DNA of 64,000 bases from an uncultured Tolumonas sp. (GCF_963678185.1 NZ_OY782757.1:3128001-3192000), one strand, 5' to 3'. Counted from the first letter of the stretch, positions 50,701 through 60,634 are shown. Numbers and translations are program-made. The notes: generated by a model not told the origin, from the sequence alone.

Positions 50701-53700
50701 CCTGAATAAAGGTGAACATCAAACCGACACGTTCACCTACACCATGCAAGATGCCGATGGCGACATTAAAACGGCTACCCTGACCGTGACGGTCAATGGC
50801 AGCAATGATGATCCAACCATTGTTGTACATACCGGTAACCCAGAGAACAGCAACGATACAGTGTATGAAGCGGGTCTGACCGGCGGAACACAAGCCGGCG
50901 AGGCAGAGACCCATGCCGGTGGCACCTTTACGCTGGGTGATGCGGATGGTCTGAGTAATATTGCCGGTATTACCATTGGCACCACCACCATTGCGATCGC
51001 CGATCTGGGTAATAACAACGTGATCAATGGCAGCAATGGCACGCTGACCATCACCCATTACGACAGCAATACCGGAGAAGTCACCTACACCTATGACCTG
51101 ACCAGTCCGGTTGGCAATGCGGTCGGCAGTGATGCTGGAAGCGACAACTTTACCGTCACAGTCAATGATGCGGATGGTGGCAGTAACTCAGCCAACATTG
51201 TGATTGATATTGTGGATGATAAACCGGTGGCCCGGGACGACAGTGCCAGTGTCACCGAAGATACCCACACCAGCGTAACCGATAATGTCATCACCAATGA
51301 CAGCTCAGGTGCAGACAGCCCGGCGTCTTTCGTGGCATGGACCAGTCCACTCAATGGAACCTGGGGAACGCTGACGGATAATGGCCTTGGTGGTTATACC
51401 TACACACTGCACGATGATGCGAGTGTTCAGGCCCTGAATAAAGGTGAACATCAAACCGACACGTTCACCTACACCATGCAAGATGCCGATGGCGACATTA
51501 AAACGGCTACCCTGACCGTGACGGTCAATGGCAGCAATGATGATCCAACCATTGTTGTACATACCGGTAACCCAGAGAACAGCAACGATACAGTGTATGA
51601 AGCGGGCCTGACCGGCGGAACACAAGCCGGCGAGGCAGAGACCCATGCCGGTGGCACCTTTACGCTGGGTGATGCGGATGGTCTGAGTAATATTGCCGGT
51701 ATTACCATTGGCACCACCACCATTGCGATCGCCGATCTGGGTAATAACAACGTGATCAATGGCAGCAATGGCACGCTGACCATCACCCATTACGACAGCA
51801 ATACCGGAGAAGTCACCTACACCTATGACCTGACCAGTCCGGTTGGCAATGCGGTCGGCAGTGATGCTGGAAGCGACAACTTTACCGTCACAGTCAATGA
51901 TGCGGATGGTGGCAGTAACTCAGCCAACATTGTGATTGATATTGTGGATGATAAACCGGTGGCCCGGGACGACAGTGCCAGTGTCACCGAAGATACCCAC
52001 ACCAGCGTAACCGATAACGTCATCACCAATGACAGCTCAGGTGCAGACAGCCCGGCGTCTTTTGTGGCATGGACCAGTCCACTCAATGGAACCTGGGGAA
52101 CGCTGACGGATAATGGCCTTGGTGGTTATACCTACACACTGCACGATGATGCGAGTGTTCAGGCCCTGAATAAAGGTGAACATCAAACCGACACGTTCAC
52201 CTACACCATGCAAGATGCCGATGGCGACATTAAAACGGCTACCCTGACCGTGACGGTCAATGGCAGCAATGATGATCCAACCATTGTTGTACATACCGGT
52301 AACCCAGAGAACAGCAACGATACAGTGTATGAAGCGGGCCTGACCGGCGGAACACAAGCCGGCGAGGCAGAGACCCATGCCGGTGGCACCTTTACGCTGG
52401 GTGATGCGGATGGTCTGAGTAATATTGCCGGTATTACCATTGGCACCACCACCATTGCGATCGCCGATCTGGGTAATAACAACGTGATCAATGGCAGCAA
52501 TGGCACGCTGACCATCACCCATTACGACAGCAATACCGGAGAAGTCACCTACACCTATGACCTGACCAGTCCGGTTGGCAATGCGGTCGGCAGTGATGCT
52601 GGAAGCGACAACTTTACCGTCACAGTCAATGATGCGGATGGTGGCAGTAACTCAGCCAACATTGTGATTGATATTGTGGATGATAAACCGGTGGCCCGGG
52701 ACGACAGTGCCAGTGTCACCGAAGATACCCACACCAGCGTAACCGATAATGTCATCACCAATGACAGCTCAGGTGCAGACAGCCCGGCGTCTTTCGTGGC
52801 ATGGACCAGTCCACTCAATGGAACCTGGGGAACGCTGACGGATAATGGCCTTGGTGGTTATACCTACACACTGCACGATGATGCGAGTGTTCAGGCCCTG
52901 AATAAAGGTGAACATCAAACCGACACGTTCACCTACACCATGCAAGATGCCGATGGCGACATTAAAACGGCTACCCTGACCGTGACGGTCAATGGCAGCA
53001 ATGATGATCCAACCATTGTTGTACATACCGGTAACCCAGAGAACAGCAACGATACAGTGTATGAAGCGGGCCTGACCGGCGGAACACAAGCCGGCGAGGC
53101 AGAGACCCATGCCGGTGGCACCTTTACGCTGGGTGATGCGGATGGTCTGAGTAATATTGCCGGTATTACCATTGGCACCACCACCATTGCGATCGCCGAT
53201 CTGGGTAATAACAACGTGATCAATGGCAGCAATGGCACGCTGACCATCACCCATTACGACAGCAATACCGGAGAAGTCACCTACACCTATGACCTGACCA
53301 GTCCGGTTGGCAATGCGGTCGGCAGTGATGCTGGAAGCGACAACTTTACCGTCACAGTCAATGATGCGGATGGTGGCAGTAACTCAGCCAACATTGTGAT
53401 TGATATTGTGGATGATAAACCGGTGGCCCGGGACGACAGTGCCAGTGTCACCGAAGATACCCACACCAGCGTAACCGATAATGTCATCACCAATGACAGC
53501 TCAGGTGCAGACAGCCCGGCGTCTTTTGTGGCATGGACCAGTCCACTCAATGGAACCTGGGGAACGCTGACGGATAATGGCCTTGGTGGTTATACCTACA
53601 CACTGCACGATGATGCGAGTGTTCAGGCCCTGAATAAAGGTGAACATCAAACCGACACGTTCACCTACACCATGCAAGATGCCGATGGCGACATTAAAAC

Positions 53701-56218
53701 GGCTACCCTGACCGTGACGGTCAATGGCAGCAATGATGATCCAACCATTGTTGTACATACCGGTAACCCAGAGAACAGCAACGATACAGTGTATGAAGCG
53801 GGTCTGACCGGCGGAACACAAGCCGGCGAGGCAGAGACCCATGCCGGTGGCACCTTTACGCTGGGTGATGCGGATGGTCTGAGTAATATTGCCGGTATTA
53901 CCATTGGCACCACCACCATTGCGATCGCCGATCTGGGTAATAACAACGTGATCAATGGCAGCAATGGCACGCTGACCATCACCCATTACGACAGCAATAC
54001 CGGAGAAGTCACCTACACCTATGACCTGACCAGTCCGGTTGGCAATGCGGTCGGCAGTGATGCTGGAAGCGACAACTTTACCGTCACAGTCAATGATGCG
54101 GATGGTGGCAGTAACTCAGCCAACATTGTGATTGATATTGTGGATGATAAACCGGTGGCAACTCCTGCAACCAATAATGGACAATCACTGGAACAAACAG
54201 ATACTAATCTAATGTTGATCCTTGATGTTTCAGGAAGTATGGGGGATGCATCAGGTTATCAAGGAATGACTCGTTTGCAGGTTATGCAAAAATCAGCGCT
54301 GGAATTACTTGAACAATATGATGCATTAGGACAAGTTAAAGTAAATATAATTTCGTTTAGCACTTCCGCATCTAACCCAACAAGTGCATGGGTAACTGTT
54401 GATCAAGCTAAATCAATTATTCTTGGTTTAACTGCAAACGGTAATACTAACTATGATGATGCACTGAATGAAGCATGGAGAGCGTATGTAAATGATTCAG
54501 GTGCATTAGTTGGTGCGCAAAACATATCATATTTCATGTCTGATGGTGCGCCGAATACTAGCACACTAAGCCATGCAACCTTATCAACATACAATACTGG
54601 AGTAAATGACTTAGGTGGTGGTAGTGGTATTGATTCGAATGAAAAAGCCGATTGGGTTGGTTTTTTAAATCATTTTGATATCAAATCATATTCTTTAGGA
54701 ATGGGAAGCGGTGTTAACCAATCAAATTTGAATCCTATTGCCTACGATGGCATTCATTCATCTAGTATGGATTCAATTGTTGTAACAGATCTGAGTCAAT
54801 TACAACAAACACTTGTTAGTACAATTATTACCCCACCTCTTGCAGGCGATATTCTTGATGGAGGATCTCTTCCTGCAAATGCCGGAGCCGATGGTGGCTG
54901 GATGCAGTCTGTTACCGTGAATGGTGTTACATATTCATATGATCTTATTCACAACACTCATAGTGTTACAGGTGGTACGGGTACAGGGGTATTTAATGCG
55001 GTAACTCACGAATGGACAATTTCTACGCCTGCTGGCGGGACATTAAAAATTGATATGGATGATGGACAGTATGTTTATACATCTTCTGGTTCGACAACCG
55101 TAATTCATGAAACCTTTGGCTACACAGTTGTTGATGGTGATGGTGATACAGCATCAAGTACATTAACAGTAAGTGTAGACCCAGCTGTAGATCCTTTAAT
55201 AGTTAGAGATGATCAGGTTATTACAAATCAAAGCGCTATAACAATACCCGAATGGGCGCTTTTAGCAAACGATACTGGATTAGGTATTCATGATGTAACA
55301 GCTATATCCAGTATTGCTGCAAGTGACTCTGCATCATTACACAGCGGATATGTTGCTTATACTGATAACAATCCATCGGGTGGTTCTTTTACTTACGTCG
55401 ATAGTACTGGCTCTGCAAGCGATACTGCGCACGTGACTATCACTCAAGATAGTTCAGGTGCTATTGATGGTACGTATTTGAATGAAATATTAATTGATGG
55501 AAATAGCACTGGCACTTTAAATGGTAATGCTGGCGATGATGTACTGATTGGTAATGGTGGTAATGATATTCTTAATGGCGGCGAGGGTAATGATATTTTG
55601 GCCGGTGGGGCTGGGAATGATACATTAAATGGAGGAAATGGTAATGATACTGCTACCTATATTGATGCAACCTCAGGTGTCACTGTAGACCTAGCCGTTA
55701 CAACGGCACAAAATACTGGTGGTGGTGGTACAGATACTCTTAATAGTATTGAAAATCTAATTGGCTCTTCCTTTGACGATACGTTATCGGGGAATAATGT
55801 TGATAACATCATCAATGGGGGGGCTGGAAATGACCACATTAATGGTGGTGCGGGAAACGACACTATCGTTGGTGGTACAGGAAACGATATATTGACTGGT
55901 GGAACAGGTGTAGATGTATTTAAATGGACGGCTGAAGATATACACACACCTGGAGTAACCTTCACTGATACTATTACTGATTTTTCTAGAACTGATGGTG
56001 ATAAATTAGATTTGTCTGCTGTGTTAAGTGGAGATACAAATGACAATTTAAGTAATTATTTAACCTTTTCTGCTTCTGGTAATAATGTTGTTATATCAGT
56101 TCATGCTGAGGGCAATCCTACTGCTAATGCTGATATGACTATAATACTTGAAGGCCAAAGTAATGATTTAGTCTCGCTGCAACAATATCTGTTAGCTCAA
56201 AATGGTGTAATTCATTAA
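47798..56218 (+). CDS. Giant RTX adhesin with LapA-like retention module
   Basis: ATG 47798 (GGGGTGGG upstream) gives 2,806 residues. Residues 1-125 resemble a LapA-type retention module (TGNAKVKTSDGEFKDLKIGD) ending in PTQAFEAAAAGVPATAG, where AAAG at 108-111 fits a LapG cleavage site. An Ig-like region follows, then from residue 272 to about 2121 seven full and one partial 244-residue repeats, each with a cadherin-like and a VCBS-like half. A VWA domain (LILDVSGSM, about 2143), RTX calcium-binding nonapeptides (about 2574-2708) and a C-terminal type I secretion signal complete it. No type I secretion genes are in the window. Confidence 0.93.
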   Translation: MHNQVITETSRITSLTGNAKVKTSDGEFKDLKIGDILQPGTEVILTNASVFLVEKDVSDQHHTVETPVVEQPSMPAMGAANEQASTQINALQQAILSGQDPTQAFEAAAAGVPATAGGSGVGSGNNGFITVSRVGDSTIASAGYDTVGPTSSEVLQIQSPATPVVNTTNNPTIVQPDINSVPEDTTATGNVLVNDSDSDDLLTVSGFTIDGKTYTAGSNVILDGIGTIIITSDGNYIFTPVHDWNGAVPQVTYITNTGSSSTLDINITPVNDDPTIVVHTGNPENSNDTVYEAGLTGGTQAGEAETHAGGTFTLGDADGLSNIAGITIGTTTIAIADLGNNNVINGSNGTLTITHYDSNTGEVTYTYDLTSPVGNAVGSDAGSDNFTVTVNDADGGSNSANIVIDIVDDKPVARDDSASVTEDTHTSVTDNVITNDSSGADSPASFVAWTSPLNGTWGTLTDNGLGGYTYTLHDDASVQALNKGEHQTDTFTYTMQDADGDIKTATLTVTVNGSNDDPTIVVHTGNPENSNDTVYEAGLTGGTQAGEAETHAGGTFTLGDADGLSNIAGITIGTTTIAIADLGNNNVINGSNGTLTITHYDSNTGEVTYTYDLTSPVGNAVGSDAGSDNFTVTVNDADGGSNSANIVIDIVDDKPVARDDSASVTEDTHTSVTDNVITNDSSGADSPASFVAWTSPLNGTWGTLTDNGLGGYTYTLHDDASVQALNKGEHQTDTFTYTMQDADGDIKTATLTVTVNGSNDDPTIVVHTGNPENSNDTVYEAGLTGGTQAGEAETHAGGTFTLGDADGLSNIAGITIGTTTIAIADLGNNNVINGSNGTLTITHYDSNTGEVTYTYDLTSPVGNAVGSDAGSDNFTVTVNDADGGSNSANIVIDIVDDKPVARDDSASVTEDTHTSVTDNVITNDSSGADSPASFVAWTSPLNGTWGTLTDNGLGGYTYTLHDDASVQALNKGEHQTDTFTYTMQDADGDIKTATLTVTVNGSNDDPTIVVHTGNPENSNDTVYEAGLTGGTQAGEAETHAGGTFTLGDADGLSNIAGITIGTTTIAIADLGNNNVINGSNGTLTITHYDSNTGEVTYTYDLTSPVGNAVGSDAGSDNFTVTVNDADGGSNSANIVIDIVDDKPVARDDSASVTEDTHTSVTDNVITNDSSGADSPASFVAWTSPLNGTWGTLTDNGLGGYTYTLHDDASVQALNKGEHQTDTFTYTMQDADGDIKTATLTVTVNGSNDDPTIVVHTGNPENSNDTVYEAGLTGGTQAGEAETHAGGTFTLGDADGLSNIAGITIGTTTIAIADLGNNNVINGSNGTLTITHYDSNTGEVTYTYDLTSPVGNAVGSDAGSDNFTVTVNDADGGSNSANIVIDIVDDKPVARDDSASVTEDTHTSVTDNVITNDSSGADSPASFVAWTSPLNGTWGTLTDNGLGGYTYTLHDDASVQALNKGEHQTDTFTYTMQDADGDIKTATLTVTVNGSNDDPTIVVHTGNPENSNDTVYEAGLTGGTQAGEAETHAGGTFTLGDADGLSNIAGITIGTTTIAIADLGNNNVINGSNGTLTITHYDSNTGEVTYTYDLTSPVGNAVGSDAGSDNFTVTVNDADGGSNSANIVIDIVDDKPVARDDSASVTEDTHTSVTDNVITNDSSGADSPASFVAWTSPLNGTWGTLTDNGLGGYTYTLHDDASVQALNKGEHQTDTFTYTMQDADGDIKTATLTVTVNGSNDDPTIVVHTGNPENSNDTVYEAGLTGGTQAGEAETHAGGTFTLGDADGLSNIAGITIGTTTIAIADLGNNNVINGSNGTLTITHYDSNTGEVTYTYDLTSPVGNAVGSDAGSDNFTVTVNDADGGSNSANIVIDIVDDKPVARDDSASVTEDTHTSVTDNVITNDSSGADSPASFVAWTSPLNGTWGTLTDNGLGGYTYTLHDDASVQALNKGEHQTDTFTYTMQDADGDIKTATLTVTVNGSNDDPTIVVHTGNPENSNDTVYEAGLTGGTQAGEAETHAGGTFTLGDADGLSNIAGITIGTTTIAIADLGNNNVINGSNGTLTITHYDSNTGEVTYTYDLTSPVGNAVGSDAGSDNFTVTVNDADGGSNSANIVIDIVDDKPVATPATNNGQSLEQTDTNLMLILDVSGSMGDASGYQGMTRLQVMQKSALELLEQYDALGQVKVNIISFSTSASNPTSAWVTVDQAKSIILGLTANGNTNYDDALNEAWRAYVNDSGALVGAQNISYFMSDGAPNTSTLSHATLSTYNTGVNDLGGGSGIDSNEKADWVGFLNHFDIKSYSLGMGSGVNQSNLNPIAYDGIHSSSMDSIVVTDLSQLQQTLVSTIITPPLAGDILDGGSLPANAGADGGWMQSVTVNGVTYSYDLIHNTHSVTGGTGTGVFNAVTHEWTISTPAGGTLKIDMDDGQYVYTSSGSTTVIHETFGYTVVDGDGDTASSTLTVSVDPAVDPLIVRDDQVITNQSAITIPEWALLANDTGLGIHDVTAISSIAASDSASLHSGYVAYTDNNPSGGSFTYVDSTGSASDTAHVTITQDSSGAIDGTYLNEILIDGNSTGTLNGNAGDDVLIGNGGNDILNGGEGNDILAGGAGNDTLNGGNGNDTATYIDATSGVTVDLAVTTAQNTGGGGTDTLNSIENLIGSSFDDTLSGNNVDNIINGGAGNDHINGGAGNDTIVGGTGNDILTGGTGVDVFKWTAEDIHTPGVTFTDTITDFSRTDGDKLDLSAVLSGDTNDNLSNYLTFSASGNNVVISVHAEGNPTANADMTIILEGQSNDLVSLQQYLLAQNGVIH
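48611..54160 (+). repeat. Tandem 732-bp repeats in the adhesin gene
   Basis: Units start at 48611, 49343, 50075, 50807, 51539, 52271, 53003 and 53735. The last stops after about 426 bases, where the sequence changes to ACTCCTGCAACC. Units are nearly identical at DNA level; the few differences I saw are silent, for example T or C in GCGGGYCTGACC and in CTTYGTGG. Frame is preserved because 732 is divisible by 3. Confidence 0.95.
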
Positions 56219-56226
56219 TTGTAACT

Positions 56227-56246
56227 AGGGGGAGGTGACTCCCCCT
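56227..56246 (+). repeat. GC-rich hairpin between adhesin and next gene
   Basis: AGGGGGAG pairs perfectly with CTCCCCCT around GTGA, 8 bases after the adhesin stop. No U-run follows; instead AAGGAG, the ribosome-binding site of the next gene, is directly adjacent. It could stabilise the adhesin mRNA or attenuate expression of the downstream pair. Confidence 0.6.
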
Positions 56247-56257
56247 AAGGAGCTAAA

Positions 56258-56836
56258 ATGATTAATTGGATTATAATCGATGATATAACTTACCAATGGA
56301 GTGGAAATGCAATTACATGTAACACAGAAGTAGGATATTCAGTGCTTATATCTGGCAGTAAACTTGAAAACATAGATATCTCAGATAAAGAAAATAATAT
56401 ATGTGGACATTTATCGGTTGATTTCTTAACAAATATGATTGTATATACGTCCCCAAGGGAGTTGTTTGAGGATGGGGTGGTGGTGTATTCTTTAAATGGT
56501 GTTCAGCATAGGGTTTTTCTATCTGAAATTGTTATATTTGATGATTTTGTAAGTCAAAATAGTATAGAGCACAACCAAGATGATCTTTGGTCTGAAATAT
56601 CAAATTATTCGCATGCACATATTAACAATAGCCATACAAATTTCAGTATAGATCAATGCCAAATTCTTGAAGCAAAAGATAGTTATTTAGATTTTACATT
56701 GAGTGGTATTGAAAATAATCAAACAGATAATATATCTGAATTATATGATTATCATGGGGCTGTTGATGTCGAGTTAATTTATATTCAATCTGAGATTGAT
56801 ATTCCACTCATGCAAAATGTAGATGGCTTAATATAA
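56258..56836 (+). CDS. Hypothetical protein downstream of the adhesin
   Basis: A 192-residue product with a good AAGGAG ribosome-binding site. I do not recognise the family. It is acidic and lacks a signal peptide or membrane helix. The N-terminal half (about 1-95) looks beta-rich, with a stretch (VDFLTNMIVYTSPRELFEDG) reminiscent of Ig-like adhesin modules; the rest is Asn- and Ser-rich. Position directly after the adhesin suggests co-transcription and a role with it, but this is inference. Confidence 0.65.
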   Translation: MINWIIIDDITYQWSGNAITCNTEVGYSVLISGSKLENIDISDKENNICGHLSVDFLTNMIVYTSPRELFEDGVVVYSLNGVQHRVFLSEIVIFDDFVSQNSIEHNQDDLWSEISNYSHAHINNSHTNFSIDQCQILEAKDSYLDFTLSGIENNQTDNISELYDYHGAVDVELIYIQSEIDIPLMQNVDGLI

Positions 56837-56883
56837 TGACTCGAAGCGGGACAAATAATTTTCTCACATAAAAAGAGTATAAT

Positions 56884-57750
56884 ATGAATGTTGATGATTT
56901 TTTGATTCAGCATAAAATATCAAACTGGCTTCTTCGAGAATATACCTCTAATAATATGATAAATATCAAGCAGTTTGGTGTTACATTGGCGGTTAATGTC
57001 GAAGATCGCAAGGATATAGCTATTATATGTCGTGGAATTAACTGGCAGGATATACCTTATATTTTAATTGCCGTGGCTGATGCTAGGCGATGCAACCACA
57101 CTAACAAAGAATGCGTTGTAACGACAATAAGTAGTTTTATTACTGCGTTAAACAAATCCGCTCAATCTAGAGAAAATAATCCTATTGATTGGTTACGGCA
57201 AGCAAATTATATATCAAATGACATTGTTAATGCTAAATTCAAAAATGAAAATGGTTCAAGTTTAGCTGCAATACTCATTCAACCAGAATATGGAGTATAT
57301 TCATCAAATGTTGGTGGTGCTTGTATTTATAGTTCAAAATATAGCGGGCTAACAAAAATTTCAATGGATGATGTAATATTCAATAATTTAGATGGTAAAT
57401 CTATTGCTATATCAAAAAATCAAAAGGTACGCCAATTTATAGGTATGGGCTGGGGATTGGAACCACATATTTCAAAGATATACAGCCTAGATTTCGATAA
57501 TATTATCTTAATGACAGATAGATTTGATTTCTTAAATTCTTGTCAAGATTTATTTGGGTTGTTTTTTTTGAATGCAATTGGACGTTTGTCTTGTTTTAAT
57601 AAAATTGTTGATTTGTCATTGAAACCTAATAAAACTATAGTAATTATAGAATCACCTTTACTCTGCGAGTATAATTCTGATTATAAATCAGAACGCTCAT
57701 TTATAGAGTTATGGGATTCAGAAGGGCAGATGAATATTATGGTTAAATAG
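56884..57750 (+). CDS. Putative divergent PP2C-like phosphatase domain protein
   Basis: A 288-residue protein whose order of blocks resembles PPM/PP2C phosphatases: IPYILIAVADARR at the place of the AVADGMGG motif, SSLAAILIQPEYGVYSSNVGGACIY at the place of the STL-A-L-NVGDSR block, RQFIGMGWGLEPHISKIYSLDFDNIILMTDRFDF at the place of RAIG..EP.I..GD.ILLCSDGL. Several residues usually conserved are changed (DARR for DGMGG, GGA for GDS), so catalysis is doubtful. The assignment is by eye and tentative. It may be co-transcribed with the adhesin and the 192-residue gene. Confidence 0.5.
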   Translation: MNVDDFLIQHKISNWLLREYTSNNMINIKQFGVTLAVNVEDRKDIAIICRGINWQDIPYILIAVADARRCNHTNKECVVTTISSFITALNKSAQSRENNPIDWLRQANYISNDIVNAKFKNENGSSLAAILIQPEYGVYSSNVGGACIYSSKYSGLTKISMDDVIFNNLDGKSIAISKNQKVRQFIGMGWGLEPHISKIYSLDFDNIILMTDRFDFLNSCQDLFGLFFLNAIGRLSCFNKIVDLSLKPNKTIVIIESPLLCEYNSDYKSERSFIELWDSEGQMNIMVK

Positions 57751-58238
57751 CAGTAATGGCAATGAAAAGGGTAAGATAACTAAAATTATACTAGTTAGTA
57801 TGGATTGCGGATTGCTAAGTAACATTTTTTGCTGTGCTGCTGATTAAATATAAACTCTCAATTACATTCATTTATTTTCGATTAAATCAACATAACCTGT
57901 AGTGCTAATTTATTACAGCAGGTAATTATTAATATTGAGTTGCCTTGGTTCTTTATTGTAATCAATATCTTAATTTTATGCCATGAAATGGTAGTAGAGC
58001 CAAAAAAAATCATCATTAGCTTAAACGAACAAACAAATTCTCTGTCCAGTTTTTAAATTGGAATTTAGCTCAACTCTTGCATTAAAATTATATTTTATAC
58101 TTAATTTAATCCAGCATGTATTTGAGTTGGATTTTTTGGCCAATTAGTTTTATGGTGTGTCGATGTTACTTAATTGTAATCGAGGTTTTTTGATGGTAGT
58201 GATTCATGGGGCTGTATTTGAATTAAGGACTTAACATT
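57751..58238. other. Gene-free region upstream of the cas operon
   Basis: About 490 AT-rich bases. No ORF, CRISPR repeat or remnant of cas3 could be recognised on either strand. It must contain the promoter of the cas operon; AAGGA at 58225-58229 is the cas5 ribosome-binding site. Confidence 0.6.
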
Positions 58239-58898
58239 ATGGCTTTCTGCTTAGATATACGTGGTGATTATGCTTGTTTTACACGGCCTGAGATGAAAGT
58301 GGAGCGAGTGAGCTATGATGTAATCACACCTTCGGCTGCACGTAGTATTTTTGAATCTATTTTATGGAAACCAGCTATAAGTTGGCAGGTAAATAAAATT
58401 GAAGTGCTTAGCCCTATTCGTTGGATTAATTTACGTCGAAATGAAGTGGGAGGGAAAATATCATCACACAACGCAAGACAAGCTATGAATGATGGTAAGG
58501 GACAGTTGGCACTTTATATAGAAGAGGACCGTCAACAACGAGCAAGCCTTTTTTTAAGAGATGTGCATTATCGATTACATGCAGAGTTTCGTTTAACAGA
58601 CAAGGCTAGTTGCAATGATAATTCAGTAAAATTTGCAGAGATGTTTAGTCGTCGAGCGGAAAAGGGGCAATGCATTAATCAACCATACCTTGGTTGCAGA
58701 GAGTTTACTTGTGATTTTACTTTAGTAGAAAGCAATTCTGCACCTCCGCCAATACATCTAAACTTGGATCTTGGATGGATGTTGTATGACATGGACTATA
58801 GCAATGTGAATGAACCAACCCCACTTTTTTTTCGGGCTACGTTGATAGAGGGTGTTTTACGAGTCCCGTCTCGGTATAGTGATGAGGTGAAAGGATGA
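58239..58898 (+). CDS. cas5c: Type I-C CRISPR protein Cas5 (Cas5c/Cas5d)
   Basis: A 219-residue RAMP protein. In type I-C, Cas5 replaces Cas6 as the pre-crRNA endonuclease and stays on the 5' handle. The family blocks are YACFTRPEMKVERVSYDVITPSAARSIFESILWKP (quoted here only as residues 11-44), LRDVHYRLHAEF at 106-117 and KGQCINQPYLGCREF at 142-156. Lys131 in VKFAEMFSRRA may correspond to the catalytic lysine of the family. It is the first gene of a compact operon and overlaps cas8c by 4 bases; cas3, which usually precedes it, is absent. Confidence 0.93.
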   Translation: MAFCLDIRGDYACFTRPEMKVERVSYDVITPSAARSIFESILWKPAISWQVNKIEVLSPIRWINLRRNEVGGKISSHNARQAMNDGKGQLALYIEEDRQQRASLFLRDVHYRLHAEFRLTDKASCNDNSVKFAEMFSRRAEKGQCINQPYLGCREFTCDFTLVESNSAPPPIHLNLDLGWMLYDMDYSNVNEPTPLFFRATLIEGVLRVPSRYSDEVKG

Positions 58899-60634
58899 TA
58901 TTGAAAGCTCTTTGTGATTACTATCAACAGGCAACGCAGAGCAGTGATAAAAATTTACCGCCTTACGGATTTGAAGAAAAAAGTATTCCTTTTCTAATTG
59001 TGATTGATAAAAATGGTCATTTTATTAAATTTGAAAATACTGATGAGTCATGCGGCAAAAAATCAGTAGCTCGCAAATTTCTGGTTGCTAAAACAATAAA
59101 AAAAACTTCTGGTATTGTTGCTAATTTGTTATGGGATCCCGCTGATTATGTATTAGGCATTGACACAAAAAATAAACCAGAACGGACGGCTAAGCAATTA
59201 TCTACATTTATATCTACAATTCAATCACAGCTGTTTTTAGCTAGGGAGGATGAAGGAGTTTCTGCTGTAATTAAGTTTTATGAACAATTGGCTGAACAAC
59301 CTATGCAAGCTGATTCAAATTGGCAAGCTATAGCCGAAAATAATGCTGTCCTTACTTTCAAACTCAGTAATGATTCGTCTCCTACTATTTTTAATCGTCC
59401 TAGTGTATTAGCTGCGTATCACCATACAATGTCAGTAAATACAGCGAAGGAGGCATTTTGTTTAGTAACTGGAATGCAGTTACCAATCGCGACTCTTCAT
59501 CCGTCGATTAAAGGGGTATGGGGAGCGCAATCATCTGGTGCAAGTTTAGTTTCATTTAATCACCCCTCATTCATTTCTTGGGGGAAAAAGCAAGGAGCTA
59601 ACTCACCTATCAGTGAAAAGGCTACATTTGAATATTCAACAGCTCTAAATGTGCTACTACAAAGCGAATCTCCAAACCGATGTCAAATAGGTGGAATATC
59701 CATTATTTGCTGGTCAGAGAAAAATTCTATTTTGGAAGAGATCTTGCCTCGTTTGCTTAGTGATCCGCTGAATGATGATTTCGACATTACACTGAAGGCT
59801 GTCGATCGGTTATCTTCTTCCTTAGATAATGGGAACTACAACGGCTCAGATGGCAATACCCGTATTTTTTTACTTGGACTTTCTCCAAATACAGCTCGTA
59901 TCGCCATAAGCTTTTGGCTGGTTGGGACTGTAGCTGAGTTTGCAGAGCGATTAGGTGTTTGGTTTGATGATATCGATATTGTTGGTCGCGAATACAAAGG
60001 ATATTTATCGTTAAAAAAGGTGCTTCAATCTACAGCTTTATTTGGTAAGGATGAGAACATAGTTCCAAATTTAGTTTGCGAGACTATACGTTCTATTTTT
60101 CATGGATTACCAATGCCAGTTAGTTTATTGGATGCTGTATTAGGGCGAATTAGGGCTGATAAATGCTATGTTAGTTATAGAAGAGCTGCACTTATTAAAG
60201 TTTGTTTGAATCGTAAGTCACATTTTATTTCGGAAAAAAATAATGATGTAACCGTATCATTAAATTCTGATGATACTCGTATCGGTTACCGTTTGGGTCG
60301 TCTTTTTGCTGTCTTGGAAAAATTGGAGACAGATATAAAGCCAAGTTTAAATACCACTATTCGTGATAGGTATTACAGTCGTGCTTGTTGTACTCCCAAC
60401 TCAGTGTTTGGAACTTTACTCCGCTTGCATACTTACCATTTGAAAAAATTTAATAATCATCAATGGAAAATGCGAGCAGAAACGCAGATTAAAGAAATTC
60501 TATTTGGTGTTCATGATTTTCCCTCCCATCTTAATCAAGAAGATCAAGGTTTATTTGCTATTGGTTATTACCATCAGCGTCAGAATTTGTTTTCCAAAAT
60601 AATTCCAATCAAGGATATTCATGATGAATCTTAA
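58895..60634 (+). CDS. cas8c: Type I-C CRISPR large subunit Cas8c (Csd1)
   Basis: A 579-residue large subunit of the type I-C Cascade, which recognises the PAM and stabilises the target. The N-terminus [29 protein letters not shown], the [12 protein letters not shown] block and the C-terminal half with [11 protein letters not shown] and the FFSK-like end are typical of Csd1. Length is full for the family. It overlaps cas5 by 4 bases and cas7 by 14 bases. In type I-C an internal start often yields Cas11c from the 3' part of this gene; I cannot confirm it here. Confidence 0.93.
   Translation: MILKALCDYYQQATQSSDKNLPPYGFEEKSIPFLIVIDKNGHFIKFENTDESCGKKSVARKFLVAKTIKKTSGIVANLLWDPADYVLGIDTKNKPERTAKQLSTFISTIQSQLFLAREDEGVSAVIKFYEQLAEQPMQADSNWQAIAENNAVLTFKLSNDSSPTIFNRPSVLAAYHHTMSVNTAKEAFCLVTGMQLPIATLHPSIKGVWGAQSSGASLVSFNHPSFISWGKKQGANSPISEKATFEYSTALNVLLQSESPNRCQIGGISIICWSEKNSILEEILPRLLSDPLNDDFDITLKAVDRLSSSLDNGNYNGSDGNTRIFLLGLSPNTARIAISFWLVGTVAEFAERLGVWFDDIDIVGREYKGYLSLKKVLQSTALFGKDENIVPNLVCETIRSIFHGLPMPVSLLDAVLGRIRADKCYVSYRRAALIKVCLNRKSHFISEKNNDVTVSLNSDDTRIGYRLGRLFAVLEKLETDIKPSLNTTIRDRYYSRACCTPNSVFGTLLRLHTYHLKKFNNHQWKMRAETQIKEILFGVHDFPSHLNQEDQGLFAIGYYHQRQNLFSKIIPIKDIHDES

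Noticed and set aside
48520-53986. Repeated minus-strand open frames of 87 to 161 codons across the adhesin repeats
   Set aside because: They recur every 732 bases as shadows of the plus-strand repeat and have no independent start signals.
57751-58238. Search for a cas3 remnant upstream of cas5
   Set aside because: No helicase or HD-nuclease motif and no long open frame could be seen on either strand.
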